Source: Pseudomonas rustica
GTDB taxonomy: Bacteria > Pseudomonadota > Gammaproteobacteria > Pseudomonadales > Pseudomonadaceae
Assembly (NCBI RefSeq): GCF_018336155.1
Contig: NZ_JAGYHF010000005.1
Location: 434,001-498,000 of the forward strand
Direction: 5' to 3'
Length of the DNA stretch: 64,000 nucleotides
Shown here: one piece after another, positions 56,587 through 64,000 of the stretch
Layout of the letters: the number at the start of each line of letters is the position of its first letter
Numbering within the stretch: position 1 is the first letter of the stretch
Translations under genes and position numbers: made by a program
Notes under the pieces: generated by a model
What the model saw: only the letters and a program-made list of their open reading frames with translations
Database searches by the model: none
Told to the model about the DNA's origin: nothing

Positions 56587-56958
56587 GTGGCCAAAAAAGC
56601 CGCATCCTTCGCCGCCCTTGGTGGCCTGGTATTTTCCACCGACGCAGGTCGTCATTGCCCGGAATGCAGTAAGCCGGTGGACGCCTGTATCTGCAAACAA
56701 ACCGTGATCCCGGCAGGGGACGGCATTGCCCGCGTGCGTCGCGAGAGCAAGGGCCGCGGCGGCAAGACGGTGACCACCATCACCGGCGTGCCACTGGCCG
56801 AAGACGCGCTCAAAGAGTTGGCGACAACGTTGAAGAAACGTTGCGGCACTGGCGGGGCGCTGAAAGACGGGATCATCGAAATCCAGGGCGATCATGTCGA
56901 GCTACTCTTGGCTGAGCTGATCAAGCACGGTTTCAAAGCGAAGAAGTCCGGCGGCTAG
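56587..56958 (+). CDS. SUI1/YciH-like translation factor
   Basis: 123 residues with a GTG start, chosen because AGAGGA lies 6 bases upstream; a TTG at 56581 would leave no spacing. An N-terminal zinc-ribbon-like part (CPECSKPVDACIC) precedes the SUI1/eIF1 fold (GRGGKTVTTITGVPL, KKRCGTGGALKDGIIEIQGDH). Bacterial YciH proteins can influence start-codon selection; the role in Pseudomonas is not settled. speA follows. Confidence 0.9.
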   Translation: MAKKAASFAALGGLVFSTDAGRHCPECSKPVDACICKQTVIPAGDGIARVRRESKGRGGKTVTTITGVPLAEDALKELATTLKKRCGTGGALKDGIIEIQGDHVELLLAELIKHGFKAKKSGG

Positions 56959-57177
56959 CAGCCTCTGTGAAATCCATCTGCGGCTTGATCCGGCGCTGAA
57001 TTCATTCAGATCCGGCGTCGTCTCCATGGTTTTCACAGAGCCTGTTCATGACCGGTTTCTAAACTCCACGCGGTCAGCGCGGTCTACCGCCGCGCTGACG
57101 AATCGTCATTTTCATTCTTTAGACTGCGCCAGCCTGCGATCAGGCGACGCACTATGACTTCTTTATAGGGGACTTCG

Positions 57178-59091
57178 ATGTCCGTACGACGCACACGTAA
57201 AGACGATGGCAGCCAATGGACAGTTGCGGACAGCCGCAGTGTTTACGGGATTCGCCATTGGGGGGCCGGGTATTTCGCGATCAATGAAGCCGGTCGCGTC
57301 GAAGTTCGTCCGAACGGCCCGAGCAGCTCGCCTATCGACCTGTTCGAGCAAGTCGACCAACTGCGCAAAAGCGGTTTGTCCTTGCCGTTGCTGGTTCGTT
57401 TCCCTGACATCCTGCAAGACCGTGTCCGCCAGTTGACCGGCGCCTTCGATGCGAACATCGAGCGTCTGGAATACCAGAGCAAATACACCGCGCTGTACCC
57501 GATCAAGGTTAACCAGCAAGAAGCGGTGATCGAGAACATCATCGCCACCAAGGACGTCTCCATCGGTCTGGAAGCCGGCTCCAAGCCTGAGCTGCTGGCC
57601 GTGCTGGCGCTGGCGCCGAAGGGCGGCACCATCGTCTGCAACGGTTACAAGGATCGCGAGTTCATTCGTCTGGCGCTGATGGGTCAGAAGCTTGGCCACA
57701 ACGTATTCATCGTCATCGAGAAAGAATCCGAAGTCGCTCTGGTGATCGAAGAAGCCGCCTCGCTGAAGGTCAAGCCACAGGTCGGCCTGCGCGTGCGTCT
57801 GTCGTCGCTGGCCTCGTCGAAGTGGGCGGACACCGGTGGCGAGAAATCCAAATTCGGTCTGTCGGCGGCGCAATTGCTGTCGGTGGTCGAGCGCTTCCGC
57901 GCGGCCGGTCTGGATCAGGGCATTCGCCTGCTGCACTTCCACATGGGTTCGCAGATTGCCAACCTCGCTGACTATCAACATGGTTTCAAAGAAGCCATCC
58001 GTTACTACGGCGAATTGCGCAACCTCGGTCTGCCGGTCGATCACATCGACGTCGGTGGCGGTCTGGGCGTCGACTACGACGGCACGCACTCGCGCAACGC
58101 CAGCTCGATCAACTACGACATGGACGATTACGCTGGTGTCGTGGTCGGCATGCTCAAGGAATTCTGCGACGCGCAGGCCCTGCCGCATCCGCACATCTTC
58201 TCCGAGAGCGGCCGCTCGCTGACCGCGCACCACGCGATGCTGGTGGTGCAGGTGACTGACGTCGAGAAGCACAACGACGAAATCCCGCAGATCGAAAACA
58301 AGGAAGCGCTGCCGGAAACCGTGCAGTGGCTGGTTGACCTGCTCGGCCCGACCGACATCGAAATGGTCACCGAAACCTACTGGCGCGCGACTCACTACAT
58401 GAGCGACGTGGCCGCGCAGTACGCCGACGGCAAGCTGACCCTGGCTGAAAAAGCCCTGGCCGAGCAGTGCTACTTCGCCGTGTGCCGTCGCCTGCACAAC
58501 TCGCTGAAAGCGCGTCAGCGTTCGCACCGTCAGGTGCTCGACGAGCTCAACGACAAACTGGCCGACAAGTACATCTGCAACTTCTCGGTGTTCCAGAGCC
58601 TGCCGGACACCTGGGCGATCGATCAGGTACTGCCGATCATCCCGCTGCACCGTCTCGACGAAGAGCCGCTGCGCCGTGCCGTGCTGCAAGATTTGACCTG
58701 CGACTCCGACGGCAAGATCAACCAGTACGTCGACGAGCAGAGCATCGAAACCAGTCTGCCGGTACACGGTTTGAATGAAGGCGAAGACTATCTGCTGGGC
58801 GTGTTCCTCGTGGGCGCCTATCAGGAAATCCTTGGCGACATGCACAACCTGTTCGGTGATACCGACTCGGTGAACATCTACCAGAACGCCGATGGCAGCG
58901 TGTACCACGCCGGCATCGAGACCCACGACACCATCGAAGACATGCTGCGTTACGTGCACTTGTCGCCGGAAGAACTGATGACTCACTACCGCGACAAGTG
59001 CGCCAGTGCCCGCATCAGTGCCAGCGAGCGCACGCAATTCCTCGATGCCTTGCGTCTGGGTCTGACCCGCTCCTCCTACCTGTCTTCCTGA
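57178..59091 (+). CDS. speA: Biosynthetic arginine decarboxylase
   Basis: PLP enzyme that turns arginine into agmatine for putrescine and spermidine synthesis. 637 residues, the usual size. The PLP Lys is K110 in LYPIKVNQQ. Further marks: [41 protein letters not shown] and the [16 protein letters not shown] stretch near the end. AGGGG precedes the ATG. A long imperfect hairpin follows the stop. Confidence 0.97.
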   Translation: MSVRRTRKDDGSQWTVADSRSVYGIRHWGAGYFAINEAGRVEVRPNGPSSSPIDLFEQVDQLRKSGLSLPLLVRFPDILQDRVRQLTGAFDANIERLEYQSKYTALYPIKVNQQEAVIENIIATKDVSIGLEAGSKPELLAVLALAPKGGTIVCNGYKDREFIRLALMGQKLGHNVFIVIEKESEVALVIEEAASLKVKPQVGLRVRLSSLASSKWADTGGEKSKFGLSAAQLLSVVERFRAAGLDQGIRLLHFHMGSQIANLADYQHGFKEAIRYYGELRNLGLPVDHIDVGGGLGVDYDGTHSRNASSINYDMDDYAGVVVGMLKEFCDAQALPHPHIFSESGRSLTAHHAMLVVQVTDVEKHNDEIPQIENKEALPETVQWLVDLLGPTDIEMVTETYWRATHYMSDVAAQYADGKLTLAEKALAEQCYFAVCRRLHNSLKARQRSHRQVLDELNDKLADKYICNFSVFQSLPDTWAIDQVLPIIPLHRLDEEPLRRAVLQDLTCDSDGKINQYVDEQSIETSLPVHGLNEGEDYLLGVFLVGAYQEILGDMHNLFGDTDSVNIYQNADGSVYHAGIETHDTIEDMLRYVHLSPEELMTHYRDKCASARISASERTQFLDALRLGLTRSSYLSS

Positions 59092-59108
59092 CGGCAGGTT
59101 GTCCTTAA

Positions 59109-59162
59109 ACCGGGTTGTCTGAAATTTTCCCCGCAGGCTGTGGAAAATTCGGATAACCCGGT
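59109..59162 (+). terminator. Long imperfect hairpin after speA
   Basis: Nested inverted repeats: ACCGGGTT pairs with AACCCGGT, and inside it ATTTTCC pairs with GGAAAAT around a loop containing CCGCAGGCTGT. It lies 18 bases past the speA stop. No long T-run follows, so it may stabilise or process the 3' end of the message rather than act as a simple terminator. Confidence 0.6.
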
Positions 59163-59325
59163 GGGACATATCCCAACTTCCCCGCGAAATCCTTGGCCAT
59201 CCCGGCCAGCAAAGTCATCCGGTCTGCTTTTCGCGTAGGTCATTTCCTAAGTTGTACTTCGGCACTCTACTCAGCCATGGGTCTCGGCGAGAATCCCCGG
59301 CCGCCCCTCCTGTAGAGATCCGCCT

Positions 59326-60669
59326 ATGTTTGATCCAGTCAACGAGCCGACCTTTCGTCTCGATGTAGCGGGTCTGTCCGACGCCTTCGAAGTGCTGGCG
59401 TTTACCGGTAACGAAGCCCTCAGCGAACCCTTTGCGTTTGAGATCGATGTGTTGATCGACGATGTGCAACTGGATCTCGCCGGTCTGCTGCACCGCTCGG
59501 TGTTCCTGCATTTCGATGCGCTGCGCAACGGTGTGCACGGGCAATTGCACAGCCTGGTTCAGCACGAGCATGGCCCGGGCGTCCGCCTGTGTCGCGCGCG
59601 GTTGGGGCCAAAATTGAACTGCCTGGCGCTGCGTTTCAGTCAGCGGGTGTTCAGTGGTTGCTCGGTGCCGCAGATTCTCGCGCAAGTGCTCAAGGAACAC
59701 GGGATCAGCGGTGGGCAGCGACGCTTCGAGCTGGGCGGCGATTATCCGCCGTTGGCGTTCTGCACCCAATACCGCGAGTCCGACCTGCAACTGCTGCAGC
59801 GGTTGTGCGCGCAGGCGGGCATCCACTATCACTTCGAGCATCGGCGTGACGGCCATTGTCTGGTGTTCGGTGACGATGTCGCGCAATTGCCTCGGGCCGG
59901 TGCCGCGCAATTTGCTGACGTGATAGAAGACGAAGCGCCGGCGGTGCGTCGCTGGCAATTGCACAACGCATGGTCGCCGAGCGAGGGCGGTACGCAAGCG
60001 GCGCAGAGGGCCGAGGGCGAAACTGATCTGGCCTGCTTGCGCAGCGGTCGCTGGCTGCCGCTGGCGGGTCATCCGTTTGCCGAGTGCAACCGTGAATGGC
60101 TGCTGTCCCGCGTCGAACATCACGCCGATATGTCCCTTGAACAACCGTACGCCAACCGGATTTTCGCGGTCTTGCAGGATACCGCGCCGGTACCGGAAAC
60201 CGTGCCCGCGCGCCCACGCATGCACAGTTTGCAACGGGCCTGGGTGGTGGCGGTCGACGAGCCGCGTCCGGATCGCTCGCGGCCGGTGGCGGTGCAGTTC
60301 GACTGGCTGTATCAGGGCGAAGGCGCTGCGGCCAGTCATTGCTGGCTGCCGCTGGCGCCGGCGTTGGCCGACCAGGCGCTGCCCTTGCTGCGCGAAGGGG
60401 TCGAGGTGGTGGTGAGTTTTCTTGAAGGCGATCCGGATCAACCGGTGATCAGCGGGGTTTTACAGGCGCCGCTGGCCGATGAAGAGCCTGAAGAAGAAAA
60501 CTCGTTGCCGGAGCAGTTGATCACCGAAGGCCTGCCGCAATGGCTGAAGTCGGCGCAACCGTTGCTGCTGCTGTGCCTGATCCCCGGCGGCGGCAGTTAC
60601 AGCCATTGTCGCGAATCAATCTGCAGCTGCCGGTTGGTCAGTGAACTCGACCAGAGCGGTCGCGGATGA
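59326..60669 (+). CDS. Short VgrG-like type VI secretion spike protein
   Basis: 447 residues, shorter than most VgrG proteins. Residues ~1-330 are the gp27-like part (FEVLAFTGNEALSEPFAFEIDVL, CTQYRESDLQLLQRLCAQAGIHYHFEH). Residues ~330-430 are the gp5 OB-fold (RPVAVQFDWLYQGEG, CWLPLAPALADQALPLLREGVEVVVSFLEGDPDQPVISG). The long C-terminal beta-helix seems missing; instead there is a Cys-rich end (SHCRESICSC). The stop overlaps the DUF4123 start. Could be a specialised spike or a degraded one. No core T6SS genes are nearby. Confidence 0.85.
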   Translation: MFDPVNEPTFRLDVAGLSDAFEVLAFTGNEALSEPFAFEIDVLIDDVQLDLAGLLHRSVFLHFDALRNGVHGQLHSLVQHEHGPGVRLCRARLGPKLNCLALRFSQRVFSGCSVPQILAQVLKEHGISGGQRRFELGGDYPPLAFCTQYRESDLQLLQRLCAQAGIHYHFEHRRDGHCLVFGDDVAQLPRAGAAQFADVIEDEAPAVRRWQLHNAWSPSEGGTQAAQRAEGETDLACLRSGRWLPLAGHPFAECNREWLLSRVEHHADMSLEQPYANRIFAVLQDTAPVPETVPARPRMHSLQRAWVVAVDEPRPDRSRPVAVQFDWLYQGEGAAASHCWLPLAPALADQALPLLREGVEVVVSFLEGDPDQPVISGVLQAPLADEEPEEENSLPEQLITEGLPQWLKSAQPLLLLCLIPGGGSYSHCRESICSCRLVSELDQSGRG

Positions 60670-61460
60670 GCGACGTCATGCTCGAACCGCTGGCGCAATG
60701 GCTGCTGCTTGATGTCCAGGAAGCACCGCAGGCGCTGAAGATGCTGCGTGAAGAATTCGCCGGATTGCGGCACTTCTGGCTGTTCGATGCCACGGAGTTT
60801 CAACCGCTGCGCGAGCACGGGCCGTTGTTGATCGAGTTGCACGACAGCGAGGCGCTGCTGGAATGCTGTCAGCGCGACCCGCAGACCTGGCGCGGCTTGT
60901 TGCTGGATAGCGAAGTGTCGAGCGCGGAATTGCTCCTGCATTTGCGGCGCATGCTCACCGTGTCGTTCGGCCTGCATCACCGCGCACTGCTGAGTTTCTA
61001 CAACCGCCAGACTGCGAGCTATTTCTTCGACGCTTGCGATGCCCGCGAATTGAGCCGTTGGCTCGGGCCGATTCAGCAGTTGCGCTGGTACGGTGGCACC
61101 TGGGCCGACCGGGCGATTGGCAGTCACGGCTGGCAGCAATTGCGCAATCCACGCTTGGCGGTGGCGCCGCTCGGGGTTGAAGAAAATCTGACCGCGCAGC
61201 AACGCGAGCGCCTGCAAACCTGTCTGCTGGAGCAGCACATCTGGCGCTGGTGCCAATCGCTTGGAACCGACTACGCGACGATGGCCTCCCATGTTCAACA
61301 AGGTCTGGCGCTGGGCTTCAGCGACCGCGGCGTGCTCGACGGCTGGTTGTGGCTACGCTTGCTGCATCCGCGCGCTGTGTTGGTGCCGCCACCGGCGGGA
61401 TTGACCCAGCAGGAAGGGCTCGACCATGTGCGTCGTCAGTGGCAGAACGATCAACCCTGA
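60666..61460 (+). CDS. DUF4123 domain protein (T6SS effector adaptor type)
   Basis: 264 residues. The DUF4123 pattern is seen in residues ~1-140: WLLLDVQEAPQALKML, HFWLFDATEFQPLREHGPLLIEL, LLHLRRMLTVSFGLHHRALLSFYNRQTASYFF. Such proteins load effectors on VgrG. The ATG overlaps the vgrG stop, so the two are translated together. The gene after it is then a candidate cargo. Confidence 0.85.
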   Translation: MSDVMLEPLAQWLLLDVQEAPQALKMLREEFAGLRHFWLFDATEFQPLREHGPLLIELHDSEALLECCQRDPQTWRGLLLDSEVSSAELLLHLRRMLTVSFGLHHRALLSFYNRQTASYFFDACDARELSRWLGPIQQLRWYGGTWADRAIGSHGWQQLRNPRLAVAPLGVEENLTAQQRERLQTCLLEQHIWRWCQSLGTDYATMASHVQQGLALGFSDRGVLDGWLWLRLLHPRAVLVPPPAGLTQQEGLDHVRRQWQNDQP

Positions 61461-61478
61461 ATCAGAGGTTCGGCATCC

Positions 61479-62354
61479 ATGGCAGGCACTTTTCGGCAAC
61501 GGTTTGGCACGCTGATCGGCGGGATTTTACTGTTGGTGCTGGGCGGTTGCTCGCCGGTGAAAGTGCTCAATGCCCTGACGCCCGAAGATACCTTCGATAA
61601 AACCGCTGGCATTGTCTACGGCGATGATCCACGGCAGAAGCTCGACGTCTATGTGCCGCGTCATCCGCTCAAGGACGCGCCGGTGGTGGTGTTTTTCTAC
61701 GGCGGCAGCTGGAATACGGGCGACCGAACGGATTACACCTTTGTCGGCGAAGCGCTGGCGTCGCGGGGGATTGTCGCAGTGGTGGCGGATTATCGGCTGT
61801 ATCCGCAGGTGCGTTATCCACTGTTTCTTGAAGACGGCGCGCGGGCGGTGGCGTGGGCCAAGGCACACATCAGTGAATATTCCGGCAACCCGCAGCGCCT
61901 GTATTTGATGGGGCACAGCTCCGGCGCCTACAACGCGGCGATGCTGGCGCTGGATGGCGATTTGCTGGGGAAGGTCGGCATGTCGCCGAAAGATCTCAGC
62001 GGATGGATCGGTCTGGCCGGTCCGTATGATTTTCTGCCGATCGAGAACCCTGACGTGCGTCCGGTGTTTTTCTGGCCGAATTCGCCGCCGCAATCGCAGC
62101 CGATCAACCATGTCAGTCGCGGCGCGCCACCGGCGTTGCTGATTGCCGCGAGCAAGGATGATCTGGTCAATCCGACGCGCAACAGCGGCGGCCTCGCTCG
62201 CAAACTGCGCGAAGCCGGGGTGCCGGTGCAAGATTTGTATTACTCGCGGCCCAGCCACATCACATTGGTGGCGACACTGTCACGACCATTGCGGCGATTG
62301 GCGCCGGTGCTCGATCAGGTGGTCGGTTTTATCGAGCACACGCCCACTCAATGA
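61479..62354 (+). CDS. Alpha/beta hydrolase lipoprotein (esterase/lipase type)
   Basis: 291 residues. The N-terminus has a lipoprotein signal with lipobox LGGC (Cys near residue 24). The fold is an alpha/beta hydrolase: VVVFFYGGSWNTGDR (oxyanion-hole region), nucleophile Ser in LMGHSSGAYNAAM, acid Asp in SKDDLVNP, and His in SRPSHITLV. It starts 18 bases past the DUF4123 gene. By position it could be a T6SS-linked lipase or its periplasmic partner; the lipobox suits a resident lipoprotein better. Its last bases overlap the convergent MATE gene. Confidence 0.85.
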   Translation: MAGTFRQRFGTLIGGILLLVLGGCSPVKVLNALTPEDTFDKTAGIVYGDDPRQKLDVYVPRHPLKDAPVVVFFYGGSWNTGDRTDYTFVGEALASRGIVAVVADYRLYPQVRYPLFLEDGARAVAWAKAHISEYSGNPQRLYLMGHSSGAYNAAMLALDGDLLGKVGMSPKDLSGWIGLAGPYDFLPIENPDVRPVFFWPNSPPQSQPINHVSRGAPPALLIAASKDDLVNPTRNSGGLARKLREAGVPVQDLYYSRPSHITLVATLSRPLRRLAPVLDQVVGFIEHTPTQ

Positions 62355-63697
62355 GCGCCACCGTTGAACCAGCCGTCATTGCGTTTGAGCCACAGCGCTT
62401 GCGCGCCGAGCGTCAGGCTGCGCAAGACCATGAACAGCAGAAACGTTATCCACAGGCCGTGATTGCCCAGACCTTGCAGCGCCCAGGCGAAGGGCAGCAG
62501 CAGAACCACGGTCATCAACATGCCATTGCGCATTTCCCGCGCGCGGGTGGCGCCGATGAACAGGCCATCGAGCAAGTAGCTCCACACCGCAATCAACGGC
62601 AGCACGGCGAGGTAGGGCAGGTAGATGAATGCGGTGTCGCGCACGCTCTGGATGTTGGTCTGCATCTCGATAAACAGATGCCCGCCGAGCAGAAACAGCA
62701 CGGCAAAACCGACGCTGGCGATCAATGACCAACCGCCAGCCACCACCAGCGATCGACGCAACGCAAGGCGATCACGCGCGCCGATGGCGTGGCCGCAGAG
62801 GGCTTCGACGGCGTGGGCCAGACCGTCGAGGGCGTGGGCGGTCAGCAGCAAGCCGTTGAGCAGCAACGCGTTGGCGGCGACGGTGGCATCACCCAGCCGC
62901 GCGCCTTGCACAGTGATCAGGAAAAATACCGATTGCAGGGCGAGGCTGCGGATGAAAATGTCGCGATTGACCGCCAGCAACGGGCGCCAGCTCTGCCACA
63001 GTTTCAACGCCGCCCAGGCAATGTGCCCCGGATACGCGCGCAGGGCTTTGCGGGTCATGTAGAGGCCGAGCAGGGCGCCGCTCCATTCGGCGATCACCGA
63101 AGCGCGGGCCGAACCGACCACGCCCCAGTCCAGACCGATGACGAACCACAGATTGAGGGCGATGTTGATCAGGTTGGTGCTGAGCAGAATCGCCAGCGGC
63201 GCCCGCGCGTTCTGCGTGCCGAGGAACCAGCCGACCAGCGCGTAACTGGCCAGCGCCGCCGGCAGGCCGAACAGCCGCGTATGGAAAAACTCCCGGGTGA
63301 GCTGATCCAGCTCCGCCGACGGCTGCATGAAATGCAGAGCCACGCCGCTCAACGGCACGCCGAGGGTGCCGAGCACCAGCGCCAGACCCATCGCCAGCAG
63401 CAGCCCTTGCAAGAGAATCTGTCGCAACGCCGCGCCGTCACTGCGCCCGGCCGCTTGCGCGGCAAAACCGGTAGTGCCCATGCGCAGAAAACCCATGGCC
63501 CAGGCGAGAAAGGTGTACAGACTGGCGCCGACCGCCACTGCGCCCAATTGATGGGCGTGGGGCAAATGGCCGATGACAGTGCTGTCGACCAGCGCCACCA
63601 GCGGCACGGAAATATTCGAAAGGATCATCGGCGCAGCCAGCGCCCAGACCTTGCGGTGAGTCGGGCGGTCGCGCCAGTCGGTGGTCAGGTTGGACAT
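62348..63697 (-). CDS. MATE family efflux transporter
   Basis: 449 residues from MSNLTTDWRDRPTHRKVWAL, chosen because AAGGAG precedes this ATG. Twelve predicted membrane helices. Marks: LAAPMILSNISVPLVALVDSTVIGHL, FLAWAMGFLRMGTTGFAAQAAGR and LDGLAHAVEALCGHAIGARDR. This is the DinF branch. Substrate unknown. It is convergent with the hydrolase gene, overlapping by seven bases. Confidence 0.92.
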   Translation of the reverse strand: MSNLTTDWRDRPTHRKVWALAAPMILSNISVPLVALVDSTVIGHLPHAHQLGAVAVGASLYTFLAWAMGFLRMGTTGFAAQAAGRSDGAALRQILLQGLLLAMGLALVLGTLGVPLSGVALHFMQPSAELDQLTREFFHTRLFGLPAALASYALVGWFLGTQNARAPLAILLSTNLINIALNLWFVIGLDWGVVGSARASVIAEWSGALLGLYMTRKALRAYPGHIAWAALKLWQSWRPLLAVNRDIFIRSLALQSVFFLITVQGARLGDATVAANALLLNGLLLTAHALDGLAHAVEALCGHAIGARDRLALRRSLVVAGGWSLIASVGFAVLFLLGGHLFIEMQTNIQSVRDTAFIYLPYLAVLPLIAVWSYLLDGLFIGATRAREMRNGMLMTVVLLLPFAWALQGLGNHGLWITFLLFMVLRSLTLGAQALWLKRNDGWFNGGAH

Positions 63698-63738
63698 GCG
63701 GGCTCCTTGGGGGAGCGGCATTGTAGCGGTAGAAGCTA

Positions 63739-63886
63739 CCCTCACCCCAGCCCTCTCCCGGAGGGAGAGGGGGCCAATCCCGGTTTAATCCAATTCCCGA
63801 GTTCAACTCGCTAACTCAAGTCGGCGTACTTCTCGCAAACACCCAAATCAGTTCCCTCTCCCTCCGGGAGAGGGCTAGGGTGAGGG
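63739..63886. repeat. Composite ~150-bp repeat, second full copy
   Basis: Two inverted GC-rich units (CCCTCACCCCAGCCCTCTCC and the G-rich mirror) flank a spacer with GAGTTCAACTCGCT, TCAAGTCGGCGTACTTCTCG and CAAACACC, in the same order as the copy at 9804-9964. Confidence 0.82.
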
Positions 63887-63902
63887 GCTCTTAAAAGCGT
63901 AC

Positions 63903-64000
63903 CTAGTGAATAATCCAGCTCAGCAACCACAACCCCAGCAACAACCAGATAATCCCGGTAATGATCGACGCATTCATAAACGCCCGAATCGCCGACCACA
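63903..64000 (-). CDS. C-terminal end of a small membrane protein (partial)
   Basis: An open minus-strand frame runs in from the right edge to a TAG at 63903. Its last residues read WSAIRAFMNASIITGIIWLL then LGLWLLSWIIH, a hydrophobic membrane helix with a short polar end. The rest is outside the window, so the family cannot be named. The composite repeat follows its stop codon. Confidence 0.55.
   Translation of the reverse strand, partial: WSAIRAFMNASIITGIIWLLLGLWLLSWIIH

Noticed and set aside
57163..59169. Long open frame opposite speA (668 codons), and similar long frames opposite retS, cobJ and accC
   Set aside because: They mirror strongly conserved genes on the other strand, are rich in His, Gln and Arg as expected from antisense of GC-rich codons, and match no family.
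63811..63999. 62-codon minus-strand open frame at the right edge
   Set aside because: It reads through the composite repeat; another frame over the same bases gives a plausible membrane helix ending at 63903.
1..64000. tRNA, rRNA, integrase or insertion sequence marking the island
   Set aside because: None was recognised by eye on either strand.

Overview
The window looks like the chromosome of a Pseudomonas of the fluorescens group. Three things support this: high G+C coding sequence, several typical Pseudomonas REP palindromes (the GTAGGAGCTGCCG...CGATCTTTTGATC family and a longer GATCGTTCCCACGC family), and gene order. From memory of P. aeruginosa PAO1, both ends match one syntenic backbone: ureD-urt genes on the left, and retS-purD-purH-fis-dusB-zinc ribbon protein-prmA-accC-accB-aroQ-chemoreceptor-diguanylate cyclase-DUF2333-NUDIX-SUI1-speA on the right. 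No tRNA, rRNA, CRISPR array, integrase or transposase was seen.

Layout. 0.1-6.7 kb: ureD and the urtABCDE urea transporter, all on the minus strand and interrupted by two ~108-bp palindromes. 7.0-12.1 kb: a TonB receptor with an ATPase-binding protein-permease ABC importer, with a Zur-like box and a leader hairpin upstream. 12.3-17.4 kb: a copper operon (two DUF2946 proteins, a PCu(A)C chaperone, an OprC-type receptor, a PepSY protein). 17.5-18.1 kb: a HigA/RelE-type toxin-antitoxin pair. 18.3-27.2 kb: cobalamin genes cobK-cobL (minus) and cobG-cobH-cobI-cobJ (plus), split by three AT-richer unknown genes. 27.7-34.8 kb: one 2373-residue toxin gene. 34.9-37.3 kb: three more unknown genes. 37.4-59.1 kb: marC, then the conserved retS-to-speA backbone. 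59.3-62.4 kb: a small VgrG-DUF4123-lipoprotein esterase cassette. 62.3-64.0 kb: a MATE exporter and the end of a membrane protein gene cut by the window edge.

The most interesting part is 20.4-37.3 kb. The giant protein has the order of a large clostridial toxin: a GT44 glycosyltransferase with an intact DVD motif, then a cysteine protease, then a TcdA/TcdB-like pore-forming region. Its protease has the Cys/His/Asp pattern of family C58 (YopT/AvrPphB) where clostridial toxins carry the C80 autoprotease, and it lacks C-terminal CROP repeats. Six small unknown proteins lie around it as two three-gene sets. All six align on a spacing-conserved motif (W-x3-[YF]-x7-G-[WC], with some substitutions), so they look like one divergent family duplicated as a block, with cobGHIJ trapped between one set and the toxin. 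The sampled sequence of these genes and of the toxin's glycosyltransferase part is clearly lower in G+C than the cob genes, which suggests transfer into the cobalamin locus.
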